Part shown: piece after piece, positions 27,024 through 35,172 of the stretch
Layout: each line of letters begins with the position of its first letter
Numbering within the stretch: the first letter of the stretch is position 1
Assembly: GCF_027286305.1 (NCBI RefSeq)
Contig: NZ_CP114599.1
Span: 3,038,001 to 3,102,000 of the forward strand
Direction: 5' to 3'
Source: Phenylobacterium sp. NIBR 498073
GTDB lineage: Bacteria > Pseudomonadota > Alphaproteobacteria > Caulobacterales > Caulobacteraceae
Length of the DNA stretch: 64,000 nt
The notes under the pieces: model-generated
Databases searched by the model: none
Told to the model about the DNA's origin: nothing
What the model saw: the letters and a program-made list of their open reading frames with translations, nothing else
Made by a program: the position numbers and the translations under genes

Positions 27024-27347
27024 CTACCGCTTGCGGTAGGGCTCGCAGGCGACGCCGTCATTGTCTCGATCAAGATGGCGGCCATATCCGGGCTCGCCGC
27101 GATAAAGGGGCGCAGCGCCCGCCGCCCGCGCCTGCGTGCAGTTGGCGAAGGCGCCGCGGCCGCTCAGCGTTTGAGGCGCCTTCGCCGGAGTCGCGCGCTG
27201 CGGCGCGCGGTGACAATGATAGCCGCCCCGCTTTCGGTCATGATGGCATCCCTGGCCGTCGAGCCCACCCGGATGGGCTTGCGCCATGGCGGCCCACAAG
27301 CCGAAACCGATGGCGAGCGCCCATGCGCGATTGATGGTCCGACTCAC
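27024..27347 (-). CDS. Exported YHYH/excalibur-type small metal-binding protein
   Basis: Translation from GTG 27347 (GGGGAGGG upstream) gives 107 residues. The signal peptide is AWALAIGFGLWAAMAQA (~residues 8-24). A His-rich motif follows (HPGGLDGQGCHHDRKRGGYH), then a C-terminal excalibur calcium-binding motif (FANCTQARAAGAAPLYRGEP and DRDNDGVACEPYRK). The combination predicts a periplasmic or surface protein binding Ca2+ or other metals, with a disulfide across the excalibur loop. The function is not known further. It faces the recombinase fragment. Confidence 0.75.
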   Translation of the reverse strand: MSRTINRAWALAIGFGLWAAMAQAHPGGLDGQGCHHDRKRGGYHCHRAPQRATPAKAPQTLSGRGAFANCTQARAAGAAPLYRGEPGYGRHLDRDNDGVACEPYRKR

Positions 27348-27498
27348 GACGCCCTCCCCAGAGCTCCGCCATCGAAAGCTGATTTCACGCCATTTCAATA
27401 TCATGCGCCGATTTCCAAAGCGCGGCGCAACTCTCCGTCGCGTCCGTGAAGGCAAGGTTGCTTGACTCTTGCGTTCTCGTTCTGTTCACGTCCATTGC

Positions 27499-27828
27499 AT
27501 GGAATGGAAGTGGCCGGACTACTACGCAGAAAGCCTGCAATCGCAGACCGTTGGGCTCTGCCGTGAGCGGGGCTGGTGCATCCTGCTGACCTGCGCCACC
27601 TGCGGTCATGGCGGGCGGTCCGGCGCACTCATCGAGTGGGCCGACCTGGAGCGCTACGACCCGTCGATGACCATGGCGACCCTCGCGAGCAACGCCCGAT
27701 TTGAACGCTGCGGCCACCAGGGCGCCTGGATCGATCATCGTCATGATCCGGGGTTCGTCCTCGCGGGAAATCGCCCAACGCTGCCGGCAGCCGGCCAAGA
27801 GGCCGACCATGGGCGCCCGCAACACTGA
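27499..27828 (+). CDS. Small cysteine-containing hypothetical protein 1 of a three-gene cluster
   Basis: The 109-residue frame starts MEWKWPDYYAESLQSQTVGL. It has a zinc-ribbon-like CATCGH at residues ~32-37 with a further Cys at ~71 (FERCGHQGAW). There is no signal peptide. It overlaps the next gene by 20 bp. The three consecutive plus-strand frames at 27.5-28.4 kb all carry CxxC pairs and look like one operon of small nucleic-acid or zinc-binding proteins. No family is assigned. Confidence 0.55.
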   Translation: MEWKWPDYYAESLQSQTVGLCRERGWCILLTCATCGHGGRSGALIEWADLERYDPSMTMATLASNARFERCGHQGAWIDHRHDPGFVLAGNRPTLPAAGQEADHGRPQH

Positions 27829-28228
27829 CCGCGTCCACATCTCCGAGTACCGGAGCAAGGCCCACACGATCTCTGACATGTGGAAGTACAACTGGCGCCT
27901 GCGCTCGGTCTGCGAGACCTGCGGCGTCCAGCGTCAGGAGAACCTCGACGCGATGATCCGCCTGCGCGGTCCCGGCCTCGTGCTCTGGGATAAGACCGGC
28001 GCCTGCCAGCGCGTGCTGGACATGGGCGTCTGTCAGGGCCGGCTGTTCTTCAAGGCCAAGCCGCCCGGCTCATCGGGCTACGACTTCCTCGGCAACGGCC
28101 CCCGGCCGCGGCGTCCCGCCAGCGGGCCGCAGTCCAGCGGTCAGGGCCCCTACATCAAGCCCGAGGAGATCGAGCCGACCGCTATGACCGCCGCCAGAGG
28201 GCCCCGCCCGCCGGAGCCAGGGACATGA
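27809..28228 (+). CDS. Small cysteine-containing hypothetical protein 2
   Basis: The 139-residue protein begins MGARNTDRVHISEYRSKAHT and has one CETC pair (~residue 33), with two more cysteines further on (GACQRVLDMGVCQG). The Pro/Gly-rich tail is probably disordered. The start lies inside the end of the upstream frame, with AAGAGG before it. It ends in an ATGA overlap with the next gene. There is no recognised family. Confidence 0.6.
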   Translation: MGARNTDRVHISEYRSKAHTISDMWKYNWRLRSVCETCGVQRQENLDAMIRLRGPGLVLWDKTGACQRVLDMGVCQGRLFFKAKPPGSSGYDFLGNGPRPRRPASGPQSSGQGPYIKPEEIEPTAMTAARGPRPPEPGT

Positions 28229-28425
28229 GCAAGTACGAGACGCTGATTTCGGAGATGCGTTACCAAAACCGGCTGAAGATCACCTGCGCGTGCGGCCACA
28301 AGGCGGACTTCAGACAGTCCGACGCGATCAAGGTGTTTGGCCCCGACGCGACGCCGTTCGACATCCGCCGGCGCATGCGCTGCAGTCGGTGTCACGAGAT
28401 CGGCAAGGTCGAGGTGACGATCTAG
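28225..28425 (+). CDS. Small zinc-ribbon hypothetical protein 3
   Basis: The 66-residue product has a clear four-cysteine arrangement, CACGH near residue 21 and CSRCHEIG near residue 53. This predicts a single zinc ribbon. It is coupled to the upstream gene by a 4-bp overlap. No function is proposed. Confidence 0.65.
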   Translation: MSKYETLISEMRYQNRLKITCACGHKADFRQSDAIKVFGPDATPFDIRRRMRCSRCHEIGKVEVTI

Positions 28426-28493
28426 CCGTAAGCGGACCGACGAAATGGCCGAGATGGGTGGATTCCGGACCTTTCGCGGGGCAACCTGATCCC

Positions 28494-28877
28494 ATGGCGA
28501 AGCTGCCCGTCAACCCGCTTGCTTGGGTCGAACCAGACCGTCGTTGGCTCTATCTCGCGTTGCTGGTGCTGACCCATCAACGGCTGACCAAAAGCCGTTT
28601 CGCGGTGGCCCGCCATGTGCTGCTCGATGATATGGAAATCTACGATGACCCGCGCCAAGGCGTAGGGAGTTGGCTGTTTCCGAATGAAGTGCGGCTTCTG
28701 GATCGGCTACCCCCCGCGTTCCTCCGCCCTCACCCGTGCAGTGACACGAAGGTAGACGACAATCAGGTACGTCGTGGCGCTGAAGATGACGCCCAACCCG
28801 GCCAAGCCGATCGCAGTCCTTGGCAACTCACCGCGCACGACCGACAACGCGACGGCGATGCCCGCTATGGACCATAG
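28494..28877 (+). CDS. Uncertain hypothetical protein
   Basis: The 127-residue frame starts MAKLPVNPLAWVEPDRRWLY and looks protein-like for about 75 residues (RFAVARHVLLDDMEIYDDPR). Beyond 28707 it runs antisense to a more convincing membrane-protein frame and loses coding character. The true gene may be a truncated remnant ending near 28720. Confidence 0.3.
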   Translation: MAKLPVNPLAWVEPDRRWLYLALLVLTHQRLTKSRFAVARHVLLDDMEIYDDPRQGVGSWLFPNEVRLLDRLPPAFLRPHPCSDTKVDDNQVRRGAEDDAQPGQADRSPWQLTAHDRQRDGDARYGP

Positions 28878-28988
28878 CCCCCAGGGACCAAGGGCCTTCT
28901 GCACGCACAGATAGTCTCGCTCCCTGACAGCCACATCGAAACGCCGAACCACACGCTCGTGATAGTCGCGCGCAAATTTTGGAAGCAC
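28707..28988 (-). CDS. Small two-helix membrane protein
   Basis: The 93-residue frame starts at GTG 28988, directly after the stop of the upstream gene. It has a charged N-terminus (FARDYHERVVRRFDVAVRER) and two hydrophobic segments (LWSIAGIAVALSVV, ~residues 38-51, and FSATTYLIVVYLRV, ~residues 69-82). There is no recognised family. Immediate adjacency suggests coupling with the gene at 28989-29219. Confidence 0.5.
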   Translation of the reverse strand: MLPKFARDYHERVVRRFDVAVRERDYLCVQKALGPWGLWSIAGIAVALSVVRGELPRTAIGLAGLGVIFSATTYLIVVYLRVTARVRAEERGG

Positions 28989-29219
28989 CTAGTTCGCCCT
29001 CACAACTGCGCCGGCCGCGGCCTGATCGAAGCGCTGAAGCCCATCCTTCAGCAGCTCGATCGCCTGCAAGCGGATTTCGGCCTCTTCCGCACTGACCTCG
29101 ACCTTCAGGCCGGCTGTGATCGACCTCATGGCGTCGCGCACGGCCTCCGGGTCTATCCAGGCCGCCAATTCGACCAGGGCGAGCTCGACAGCGGCCAGGC
29201 GCTTTTCTGTCTCAGTCAT
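28989..29219 (-). CDS. Small helical hypothetical protein
   Basis: The 76-residue frame (MTETEKRLAAVELALVELAA...) is rich in Glu/Ala/Leu and predicted almost wholly helical, perhaps coiled coil (EAEIRLQAIELLKDGLQRF). ATG 29219 is chosen over one 12 codons upstream because the protein-like pattern begins here. It forms a minus-strand pair with the small membrane protein. Confidence 0.5.
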   Translation of the reverse strand: MTETEKRLAAVELALVELAAWIDPEAVRDAMRSITAGLKVEVSAEEAEIRLQAIELLKDGLQRFDQAAAGAVVRAN

Positions 29220-29368
29220 GCGGCGAAGGTGATGGCACTGAGTGTCGAGCGTCAATCGGCTGAGCTAGCGACTGCGCAGGTCGGACGAAGGTCCCCGTTC
29301 CGGCTGTGGGGGCTCGCTTAGGAGCGGGGCTCTTTCGGGGATCACCGGGTGGGGGGTCCCAGCAGGGT

Positions 29369-29788
29369 TCAAACTCGCCGGGCCTGTCGACGTTCGGTTG
29401 TGGCGCCTGCGAGCGCGGTTTGACGCCGCGTCGTCATGATCTGCACCGCCAGCTGGCTAAGGACCGCCTCTGCTGCAGCAGGCTTCTCAAAGAACGCACC
29501 GCGCGGAGCTAAGTCGGGAAACAGATCGTGGTCATAGCCGGATACAATCACGTAGGGGATCATCCGACGCCGAAGAATGGCTACGACTTGGCTGACGCTA
29601 CCGTCTCGCAAGCCGACGTCCAGCACCGCGCCATCGAGATGGCCGCCGTCCAAGAGCTGCATCGCTTCAGCGGCCGTGCTGACAGGCCCTACGACGCGAC
29701 TGTCTGCTTCCCGCAACGCCTCCGCCATATCTTCAGACAACAGGTAGTCGTCCTCGGCGACGAGGATGCGGTAGTTCGCCAGGTTCAT
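29369..29788 (-). CDS. Stand-alone response regulator receiver protein
   Basis: The 139-residue protein is a CheY-like receiver: acidic pair Asp13/Asp14 (LVAEDDYLLSED), phosphoacceptor Asp57 (GAVLDVGLRDG), the switch Ser in YVIVSGYD and Lys102 in FFEKPA. No output domain follows. Receivers of this sub-type (AEDDYLLSEDMAEAL) in alphaproteobacteria often pair with HWE/HisKA2 histidine kinases, but no kinase gene is nearby. Its partner must be elsewhere. Confidence 0.85.
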   Translation of the reverse strand: MNLANYRILVAEDDYLLSEDMAEALREADSRVVGPVSTAAEAMQLLDGGHLDGAVLDVGLRDGSVSQVVAILRRRMIPYVIVSGYDHDLFPDLAPRGAFFEKPAAAEAVLSQLAVQIMTTRRQTALAGATTERRQARRV

Positions 29789-30169
29789 AGCCGCGGATGC
29801 CTAGTTGGCCCACAGCGAACCAAAGTTTGTCGAACTGTCGCTGAAACGGGGTCAGCGCGCCGCCAGGATGGCGGGCTCTCTATAAATGCAACGTCTCATT
29901 GTCGAGTATGCTCCGCCAGGCCGATCACGATTGCGCGTCTGCGCGCTCTCGCGTGACCTCCTGGGGCCGCTTATCCTCGCGCAGGCCTTTGAACGACGCA
30001 TGCCGTAGCTTGCCGCTGTCGTCCATTCGGCGATCTCACCGGCTCGAACGGCAGGAAGACGCGCGGCATGGTGGGGGCCACGTATGGCCGGCTTCGGCCC
30101 TGGCCTCGCACGCCAATGGAACCTCCTGGGTCTACCAGGAGTCGAGTCGGCCAGGAGGCCAGCGGTTCT
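29789..30169. other. 381-bp gap without a gene
   Basis: The left side should carry the promoter of the receiver gene (minus strand). Frames here are antisense or low quality. GGAGGCC at 30154-30160 serves the next small gene. Confidence 0.5.
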
Positions 30170-30376
30170 ATGATCAAGCCCAGCGACTTTTATTACATCG
30201 GCCGGAAGGACGGTGAACCGATCGACGAGGCCCGCCACTTCCACCGCTGCCAGACCTGCGGTCAGGCCGTCGACAAGCGCGACGTCGGTCAGGTCTTTCA
30301 CCACAAGGTTCGCGAGCATTTGCCCCTCCCTGGCATGGACGAGACGCCGGCCGGCGCCGTTCCATCCCGACACTGA
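30170..30376 (+). CDS. Small Cys/His protein, paralogue of the one at 47096-47290
   Basis: The 68-residue product contains EPIDEARHFHRCQTCGQAVD followed by KRDVGQVFHHKVREHLP. The CxxC pair and following histidines (HxxxxH) suggest a C2H2-like zinc site. The same pattern recurs in a gene outside the island, ~1.5 kb past attR. The function is unknown. Confidence 0.65.
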   Translation: MIKPSDFYYIGRKDGEPIDEARHFHRCQTCGQAVDKRDVGQVFHHKVREHLPLPGMDETPAGAVPSRH

Positions 30377-30434
30377 GGGAACGCCCTGGCGCGCGATGCG
30401 CTACTAACCAGCTGGGAATTGCCCGGAGATCGCC

Positions 30435-30623
30435 ATGCGACCCGACGAGCCGAAGACCTTCGACCGGCACGAGCCCATCGACCTCGCCAACCCTGACAAG
30501 GTCAGGGAGATCACTGAAAAGCTGGACTGTTCAGAGCAAGAGCTAGCCGACGCGGTGGATCAGGTGGGGGCGCACCCCGTCGCCGTGGCGCTCAAGTTCG
30601 GCCGGCCGGAGCTGGTGGTTTAG
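30435..30623 (+). CDS. DUF3606-type small protein
   Basis: The 62-residue protein has the family pattern: an N-terminal IDLANPDKVREITEKLDCSE segment, then ELADAVDQVGAHPVAVALKF. DUF3606 proteins are small and often found on plasmids and islands; no function is known. A GGAGATCGCC stretch gives a ribosome-binding site. Confidence 0.7.
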   Translation: MRPDEPKTFDRHEPIDLANPDKVREITEKLDCSEQELADAVDQVGAHPVAVALKFGRPELVV

Positions 30624-30743
30624 AAATCACCTTCCACATCGCCGACCGCCCTTTCCGATTTGGGAGAGAAGTTCTTTCGTTCAAGTGTTGTCTCGCCACG
30701 GAATATGCCCAGACTTCGGGACCCTCAACGGGAGGGTCAACGC

Positions 30744-31151
30744 TTGTCCAAAAATGCAACACCGTTCGCGCAGGCCTACTTTCACGGCACCAAGGCCGAC
30801 GTCGCGGTCGGCCAGATTCTTGAGCCGGGATACCGCTCGAATTTTGACGGCCGGCCTTCCACCCACGTCTACATGACCGCAACACTAGACGCGGCGATCT
30901 GGGGTGCTGAGCTCGCATTCGGCGATAGTCCAGGTCGAATCTATGTCGTCGAGCCCACCGGCCCGGTTGAAGATGATCCAGACCTCACCAACCAGCGATT
31001 CGTAGGCAACCCCTCGATGTCATTCCGTACGCAATCACCGCTGCGTGTCCTGGCGGAGGTTGTCGGCTGGACCGGACACTCCCCAGATCAACTCGCGTCG
31101 ATGAGACGGCGCGTAGAAGATGTCATGGCTTCGAGCGGCGAACGCAGGTGA
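30744..31151 (+). CDS. arr: Rifampin ADP-ribosyltransferase (Arr)
   Basis: The 135-residue enzyme would inactivate rifamycins by ADP-ribosylation using NAD+. Family motifs are clear: AQAYFHGTKADVAVGQILEP (NAD-binding His), HVYMTATLDAAIWGAELA, GRIYVVEPTGPVEDDPDLTN and GNPSMSFRTQSPLRV. The length is normal for Arr. The start is most likely TTG 30744 (LSKNATPF), with GGGAGGG seven bases upstream. ATG codons further up would add an unrelated leader. Arr genes occur both as chromosomal intrinsic genes and on mobile DNA; here it is island cargo. Activity on rifampin is inferred from the family. Confidence 0.9.
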   Translation: MSKNATPFAQAYFHGTKADVAVGQILEPGYRSNFDGRPSTHVYMTATLDAAIWGAELAFGDSPGRIYVVEPTGPVEDDPDLTNQRFVGNPSMSFRTQSPLRVLAEVVGWTGHSPDQLASMRRRVEDVMASSGERR

Positions 31152-31250
31152 AACAAACGTGCCTGCCCGGACCTAGAAACGGGCGCCCGCCTCCCGTTGG
31201 CGGGGCGGCATGCGCTGGACTTCGCCAAGCTCACAACTGGCGGGTAGCGC

Positions 31251-31343
31251 ATGGCGGGACGATGTCGCTCTACCCTTCAGGCAATGTCAGACGAAGAGCT
31301 CGAAGAACTCGCTATAGCCCTGCACGAGATCGCCTTTGACTAA
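31251..31343 (+). CDS. Possible short peptide gene
   Basis: The 30-codon frame MAGRCRSTLQAMSDEELEEL ends in AIALHEIAFD and overlaps the start of the next gene by 8 bp. The acidic helical tail looks protein-like, but there is no family match. It may be a remnant. Confidence 0.25.
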   Translation: MAGRCRSTLQAMSDEELEELAIALHEIAFD

Positions 31344-31863
31344 CGACAAACTCACCGCCTCTCAGCAGACCGCTCTGGCTGAGGTCTCACAGATCGAGCT
31401 TGGCTGCGCCCTGGTCCCGACGCCGGACAGGCGCGATGACTTTCGCGCGCTGGTCGCACGGGGCCTGGCGCAATCCTACGGACAGGGATTGGGCGGCGAA
31501 GGCTTCGCGCCGACCGCCGCTGGCCGCAAGGAGGCCAGCAAGAACTCGACGCCCGGTGCACGGGAGCGCAAGCCCCGGGGGTTCGCCCTGCTATCTCCTG
31601 AACGACGCCGCGAAATTGCGAGCATGGGCGGCAAGTCCGTCGCACCCGATGACCGGGCCTTTTCGAGGGATCGAAATCTTGCCTCAGCCGTCGCCCGCAG
31701 TGCTGCGCAGAAACCCTGCTGGCTAAGCCTCAGGCCTCGACGGCCCCGCGGAAGCCAGGGGCGCCATCGGAACTGCGAAGTCCTCAGGCGGCGACGGCTC
31801 GTGGCGCCGGAGCGTCATGTTCGAAGTCGGCATCGTGACGCTCAGGATCATCCACGCCGATGA
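31336..31863 (+). CDS. Hypothetical protein with KGG-like stress motif, possibly degenerate
   Basis: From TTG 31336 the 175-residue frame has an N-terminal part (LTASQQTALAEVSQIELGCA). A KGG/general-stress-like segment (PRGFALLSPERRREIASMGG then KSVAPDDRAFSRDRNL) lies at ~residues 80-120. Past residue ~125 the composition becomes very Arg-rich and loses protein character. The original gene may therefore have ended or frameshifted there. There is no signal peptide. Confidence 0.45.
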   Translation: MTNDKLTASQQTALAEVSQIELGCALVPTPDRRDDFRALVARGLAQSYGQGLGGEGFAPTAAGRKEASKNSTPGARERKPRGFALLSPERRREIASMGGKSVAPDDRAFSRDRNLASAVARSAAQKPCWLSLRPRRPRGSQGRHRNCEVLRRRRLVAPERHVRSRHRDAQDHPRR

Positions 31864-32330
31864 CGCGCCAAGCGCCTGCGATGGCGCCTCTCGCCTAGCG
31901 CTATGCTCCCCTGATTGGCTGTTGTCATGCTGTCTCTTCTTTGAAGCGAGCGATATCTACATGCTCAGAACCTGCAAACTCCTCGCGGGCGGCTTGGGGC
32001 GGCCTCACGCCCATGCCGCCAGGGTCTAGTATAGTTTGGAGTTTGTCGGTTCAGAGCAAATATTTGTTAGAACTGCGCGCATAGGATCGGATCAATATTG
32101 CGCAGCAAGGGACACTTGAGGACATTGCGTGGCGGCCCTACCCGTTTTCAAGGCATCGTCGGGTTCAGCTTGCTGACGATCCCCGCCGAACGCCCGCTAG
32201 GCGTTGCCTGCGATCAGCGTACTTGCACCGCCCCCCTGTGGCGTTCGATGGGTGTGCGACCTTGCATCGACCGACCACTGGCGGGGGAAGGCTATCTTAA
32301 CCGCCGTCGATCGCCGGTTTCTGCGGCGCC
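31864..32330. other. 467-bp AT-richer gap upstream of the two-HTH regulator
   Basis: The stretch around 32030-32110 (TAGTATAGTTTGGAG, AAATATTTGTTAGAAC) is the least GC-rich part of the window and probably holds the promoter of the gene at 32331. No convincing gene was seen. Confidence 0.5.
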
Positions 32331-34196
32331 ATGAACGCCGACGACGATGGGCAAGCGAGCCTGGCGGATCGTTTTCTCGCGCGCTTCAACGCCGCCGGTG
32401 GCGATTCGTCCCCTCTGTCACTGCTGGCGGATGATTCTGCTGGGTATCTCGAGGCGGTCACCATCCGCACCAGCGAGTTTTCGGCGGCGATCGAGCAAGC
32501 GGCGGACGCGGTTCAGGGAACCACGGCTGACCTGATTGGCGGCTCCTTCGCTTCTGCGGCCTGCCTGCCCAGCGGCGCGGTCCTTGTGGCGGATGACGCG
32601 TTCAGAGCGTGGCTGATAGAGGGGGAGGATGTCGCCCCCAGCATCGACATTCGCGTCGATGGCAGCGCGCAGCTCAGCTTGCTTCTTCAGAGCCGAACCG
32701 GACGCCCCGTCGCGGTAACCTCGGCTGGGAAGGCGGCGGCGCGCAGCTGGCCGCTTTCGCGCGACGTGCGGACGGAGCTGGATGCAGGCCGTGCAACCCA
32801 TGCGGTCCTGGCCTTCTGCCCTGACGGCCTTGGGTGGGCCCGAGCTTCCTCCGCGCTTGGTCTTACCCCTGCGCAATCGCGCCTCGTCACCGCGTTGGTT
32901 CTGAAAGGCGATCTGCGCTCGGCCGCGCGGGTCGTCGGCATCAGCTATGAAACCGCACGCACCACGATCGGCGACGCCATTCAGCGCGTTGGCGCCAAGC
33001 GGCAAACGGAACTCGTACGTCTTGTCCTAAGGCTGGCGGGCGGCGATCTGCGTGAGCCTGACACGGTGACCCGGGTCTTCGCGGACCTTTTCGGGCTCAC
33101 GCTTCGCCAAGCGCAACTCGCGCGCATCATCGCATCCGGTGCGACCCGCGCAGAGGCGGCGCGCTTGCTGGGGTTGTCGCAACATGCCGTAAAGACTGAT
33201 CTTAAGCACGTCCACGTGACATGCGGGGCGACCAGCGCGCTCGACCTCACGCGATTGAGCGCAGAGGTCGACGCCCTAACAGGCCTCGCCACCGCCTGCG
33301 ACATACGCCTGGCGCGCGCCGAGCAATCGACGCCATTGCGTCTCCTGGCCAGGATCTGGGCGCCAGGACGGATCGCAGTTTCTGATCACGGACCGGGCGA
33401 TGGCTTTCCGGTGTTCATCCTTCACACCCTGGCCATGGGCAGGGAGCTTTCGCCGCGATTTATCGAGGCCCTGAAGTCCCAGGGCCTAAGACCGATCGTC
33501 TTTGAACGTTCCGGATTTGGCCTCACCGACTTCGTTCAGGGCGAACCGATCGAAACATTCGTTCGCGATTTCCAGACCGTCATCGACGCGCTTGGATGCG
33601 AGCAAGTGCTGCTTGTCGCGATCGGGATGGCGCATGGCGCGGTAAGCGCGGCCGGACGTTTGCCAGATAGAGTGAGGGGCGGCCTCCTCATAAATCCCGG
33701 CCCGCCCGCTCGGCTCGATCGCTCGCGTCGCGGCTTCCTGGGCGCAAGCCGAGCTATCTTCTACGAAAGGCCCTGGCTGGCCGAAAAAATGGCGCGGTTG
33801 CTCTCCCAGCGAACCAATTCGGAAGCGATCGCACGCCTAGTGCTTGATAGCGTGCGGGGCAGTTCGGCCGACGCCGCTGCGCTCCAGGATCCCGCCGAGC
33901 TCGATGTTCTCGTGCGGGCCTGTCGCCAGTGCGCGCAGTCGATGCGGGGCTTCCTCGCAGAGATCATCGCCAGGGGCGCGGGCAGTGAGGCGGCGGCTCT
34001 GGCTGATGGTCGCGCATGGACGCTTGTCTTCGGCGACCAGGACGCCGTCTTCGACCAATCGGCGTCAATGCCGTTCTGGCAGGAGAAGCTTCCAGGAGCG
34101 CGCATCGTCCGCCTGCCGGACGCAGGGCGCCTGGTCCATCTCACCCACAGCACGATTGTCGCTGAACTCTGCGGCGAACAAGTCCTTCGCAGATAG
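32331..34196 (+). CDS. Regulator with two LuxR-like HTH domains fused to a nucleophile-less alpha/beta-hydrolase domain
   Basis: The 621-residue protein has an N-terminal ~170-residue region of unknown fold. The first HTH (LTPAQSRLVTALVLKGDLRS, then AARVVGISYETARTTI) is at ~178-235, and the second (LTLRQAQLARIIASGATRAE, then AARLLGLSQHAVKTDL) at ~256-310. The C-terminal alpha/beta-hydrolase fold spans ~340-615 (PVFILHTLAMGRELSP, FERSGFGLTD, FGDQDAVFD). The nucleophile elbow reads GMAHG (432-436): Ala434 replaces the catalytic Ser. The hydrolase part is therefore probably a ligand-sensing domain. The downstream neighbour is a PEP-CTERM protein. The ligand is unknown. Confidence 0.75.
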   Translation: MNADDDGQASLADRFLARFNAAGGDSSPLSLLADDSAGYLEAVTIRTSEFSAAIEQAADAVQGTTADLIGGSFASAACLPSGAVLVADDAFRAWLIEGEDVAPSIDIRVDGSAQLSLLLQSRTGRPVAVTSAGKAAARSWPLSRDVRTELDAGRATHAVLAFCPDGLGWARASSALGLTPAQSRLVTALVLKGDLRSAARVVGISYETARTTIGDAIQRVGAKRQTELVRLVLRLAGGDLREPDTVTRVFADLFGLTLRQAQLARIIASGATRAEAARLLGLSQHAVKTDLKHVHVTCGATSALDLTRLSAEVDALTGLATACDIRLARAEQSTPLRLLARIWAPGRIAVSDHGPGDGFPVFILHTLAMGRELSPRFIEALKSQGLRPIVFERSGFGLTDFVQGEPIETFVRDFQTVIDALGCEQVLLVAIGMAHGAVSAAGRLPDRVRGGLLINPGPPARLDRSRRGFLGASRAIFYERPWLAEKMARLLSQRTNSEAIARLVLDSVRGSSADAAALQDPAELDVLVRACRQCAQSMRGFLAEIIARGAGSEAAALADGRAWTLVFGDQDAVFDQSASMPFWQEKLPGARIVRLPDAGRLVHLTHSTIVAELCGEQVLRR

Positions 34197-34362
34197 CGCC
34201 GGACTTACCTCAAATGGGGGTTCCGCCGGTCCTTGGCCGAAATTACCGCTGGTCACCTCGCGGGAAGAGGAGCTGGGCGGCGCGCCGCTGCGGTCTTGGA
34301 CCGCATGGCACGCAGTTTCACGCCGCGCGGCTTCTTGGCCCGCGGGTGACTAAGGGGGACTT

Positions 34363-35172
34363 ATGGAAAGGAATTTTCGCCGATTGGCGCTGGCGGCCGC
34401 GTTCAGCTTCGTCGCTTCGCAGGCTATCGCCACGCAGGCCGATGCAGGGGTGCTGGTCGCCTCGGGTGACGAATGGACTTTGAGCAACCACGCCTTCGCC
34501 GCACCATATCAAGCTGGAACCACGGCCTTTGTGAAGGACCTAGCGGCGACCTTCGGCGGCGCCAACTATCTTCTGCTGACGGGCAATGGAAACGTCTCGA
34601 GCAGCCAACTTAGCTTGCTCACCGCAGAACTCACGGCGTTGGGCAAGACCGTCCAAAGCTCAAACAGTTTCGATGCCGCCACCATCGACGGCTATGACGC
34701 CGTCTTTCACTTTGGCCAAGGTCTAAGCGCAGGGCAGCTTACTGATCTCGATTCCTACCTGACGGGCGGCGGAAACGCTTATGTCTCCCTGGGCGCAGGT
34801 TGGTATGGAACAGCCGCCGGGGAGGCGGCCACCTGGAACCCCTTCCTGGCGAACTACGGGTTGGTGGCCGGCTCGACCTGGTTCACGGCGACCGGCTTCG
34901 TCGATGCTGCGGTGACCACAGGGCCAGCGGGCGCGACCAATCTGATCTGGGGCTATGGGCAATCTATTGAGCGACTGCCGGCCGGTCAGGGCGTGTCGTA
35001 CGTTCGAGGAAGCTTTGTCGGCGGTCCTGAAGACATCGGGTTGGTGGGAGCAAGCCAGTCGCTGGGCGTCAGCGCGGTCCCCGAACCCAGCAGCTGGGCG
35101 CTGATGATCCTGGGCTTTGGCCTGACGGGTCTGGCGATTCGGCGGCGCGCATCAGCCGCCGCGCCGGCTTGA
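34363..35172 (+). CDS. PEPxxWA-CTERM sorting domain protein (island copy)
   Basis: The 269-residue exported protein has a signal peptide (LALAAAFSFVASQAIATQADA, ~residues 8-28). A Gly/Thr-rich body resembles a vault-type ThuA/DUF-like fold (DGYDAVFHFGQGLSAGQL). The C-terminal sorting signal VPEPSSWALMILGFGLTGLA is followed by RRR. Such proteins are cut and anchored or released by exosortase (XrtA-type); no exosortase gene is in the window. A second PEP-CTERM gene lies at 62.7 kb in the core region. There is no obvious ribosome-binding site beyond GGGGGAC. Confidence 0.85.
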   Translation: MERNFRRLALAAAFSFVASQAIATQADAGVLVASGDEWTLSNHAFAAPYQAGTTAFVKDLAATFGGANYLLLTGNGNVSSSQLSLLTAELTALGKTVQSSNSFDAATIDGYDAVFHFGQGLSAGQLTDLDSYLTGGGNAYVSLGAGWYGTAAGEAATWNPFLANYGLVAGSTWFTATGFVDAAVTTGPAGATNLIWGYGQSIERLPAGQGVSYVRGSFVGGPEDIGLVGASQSLGVSAVPEPSSWALMILGFGLTGLAIRRRASAAAPA

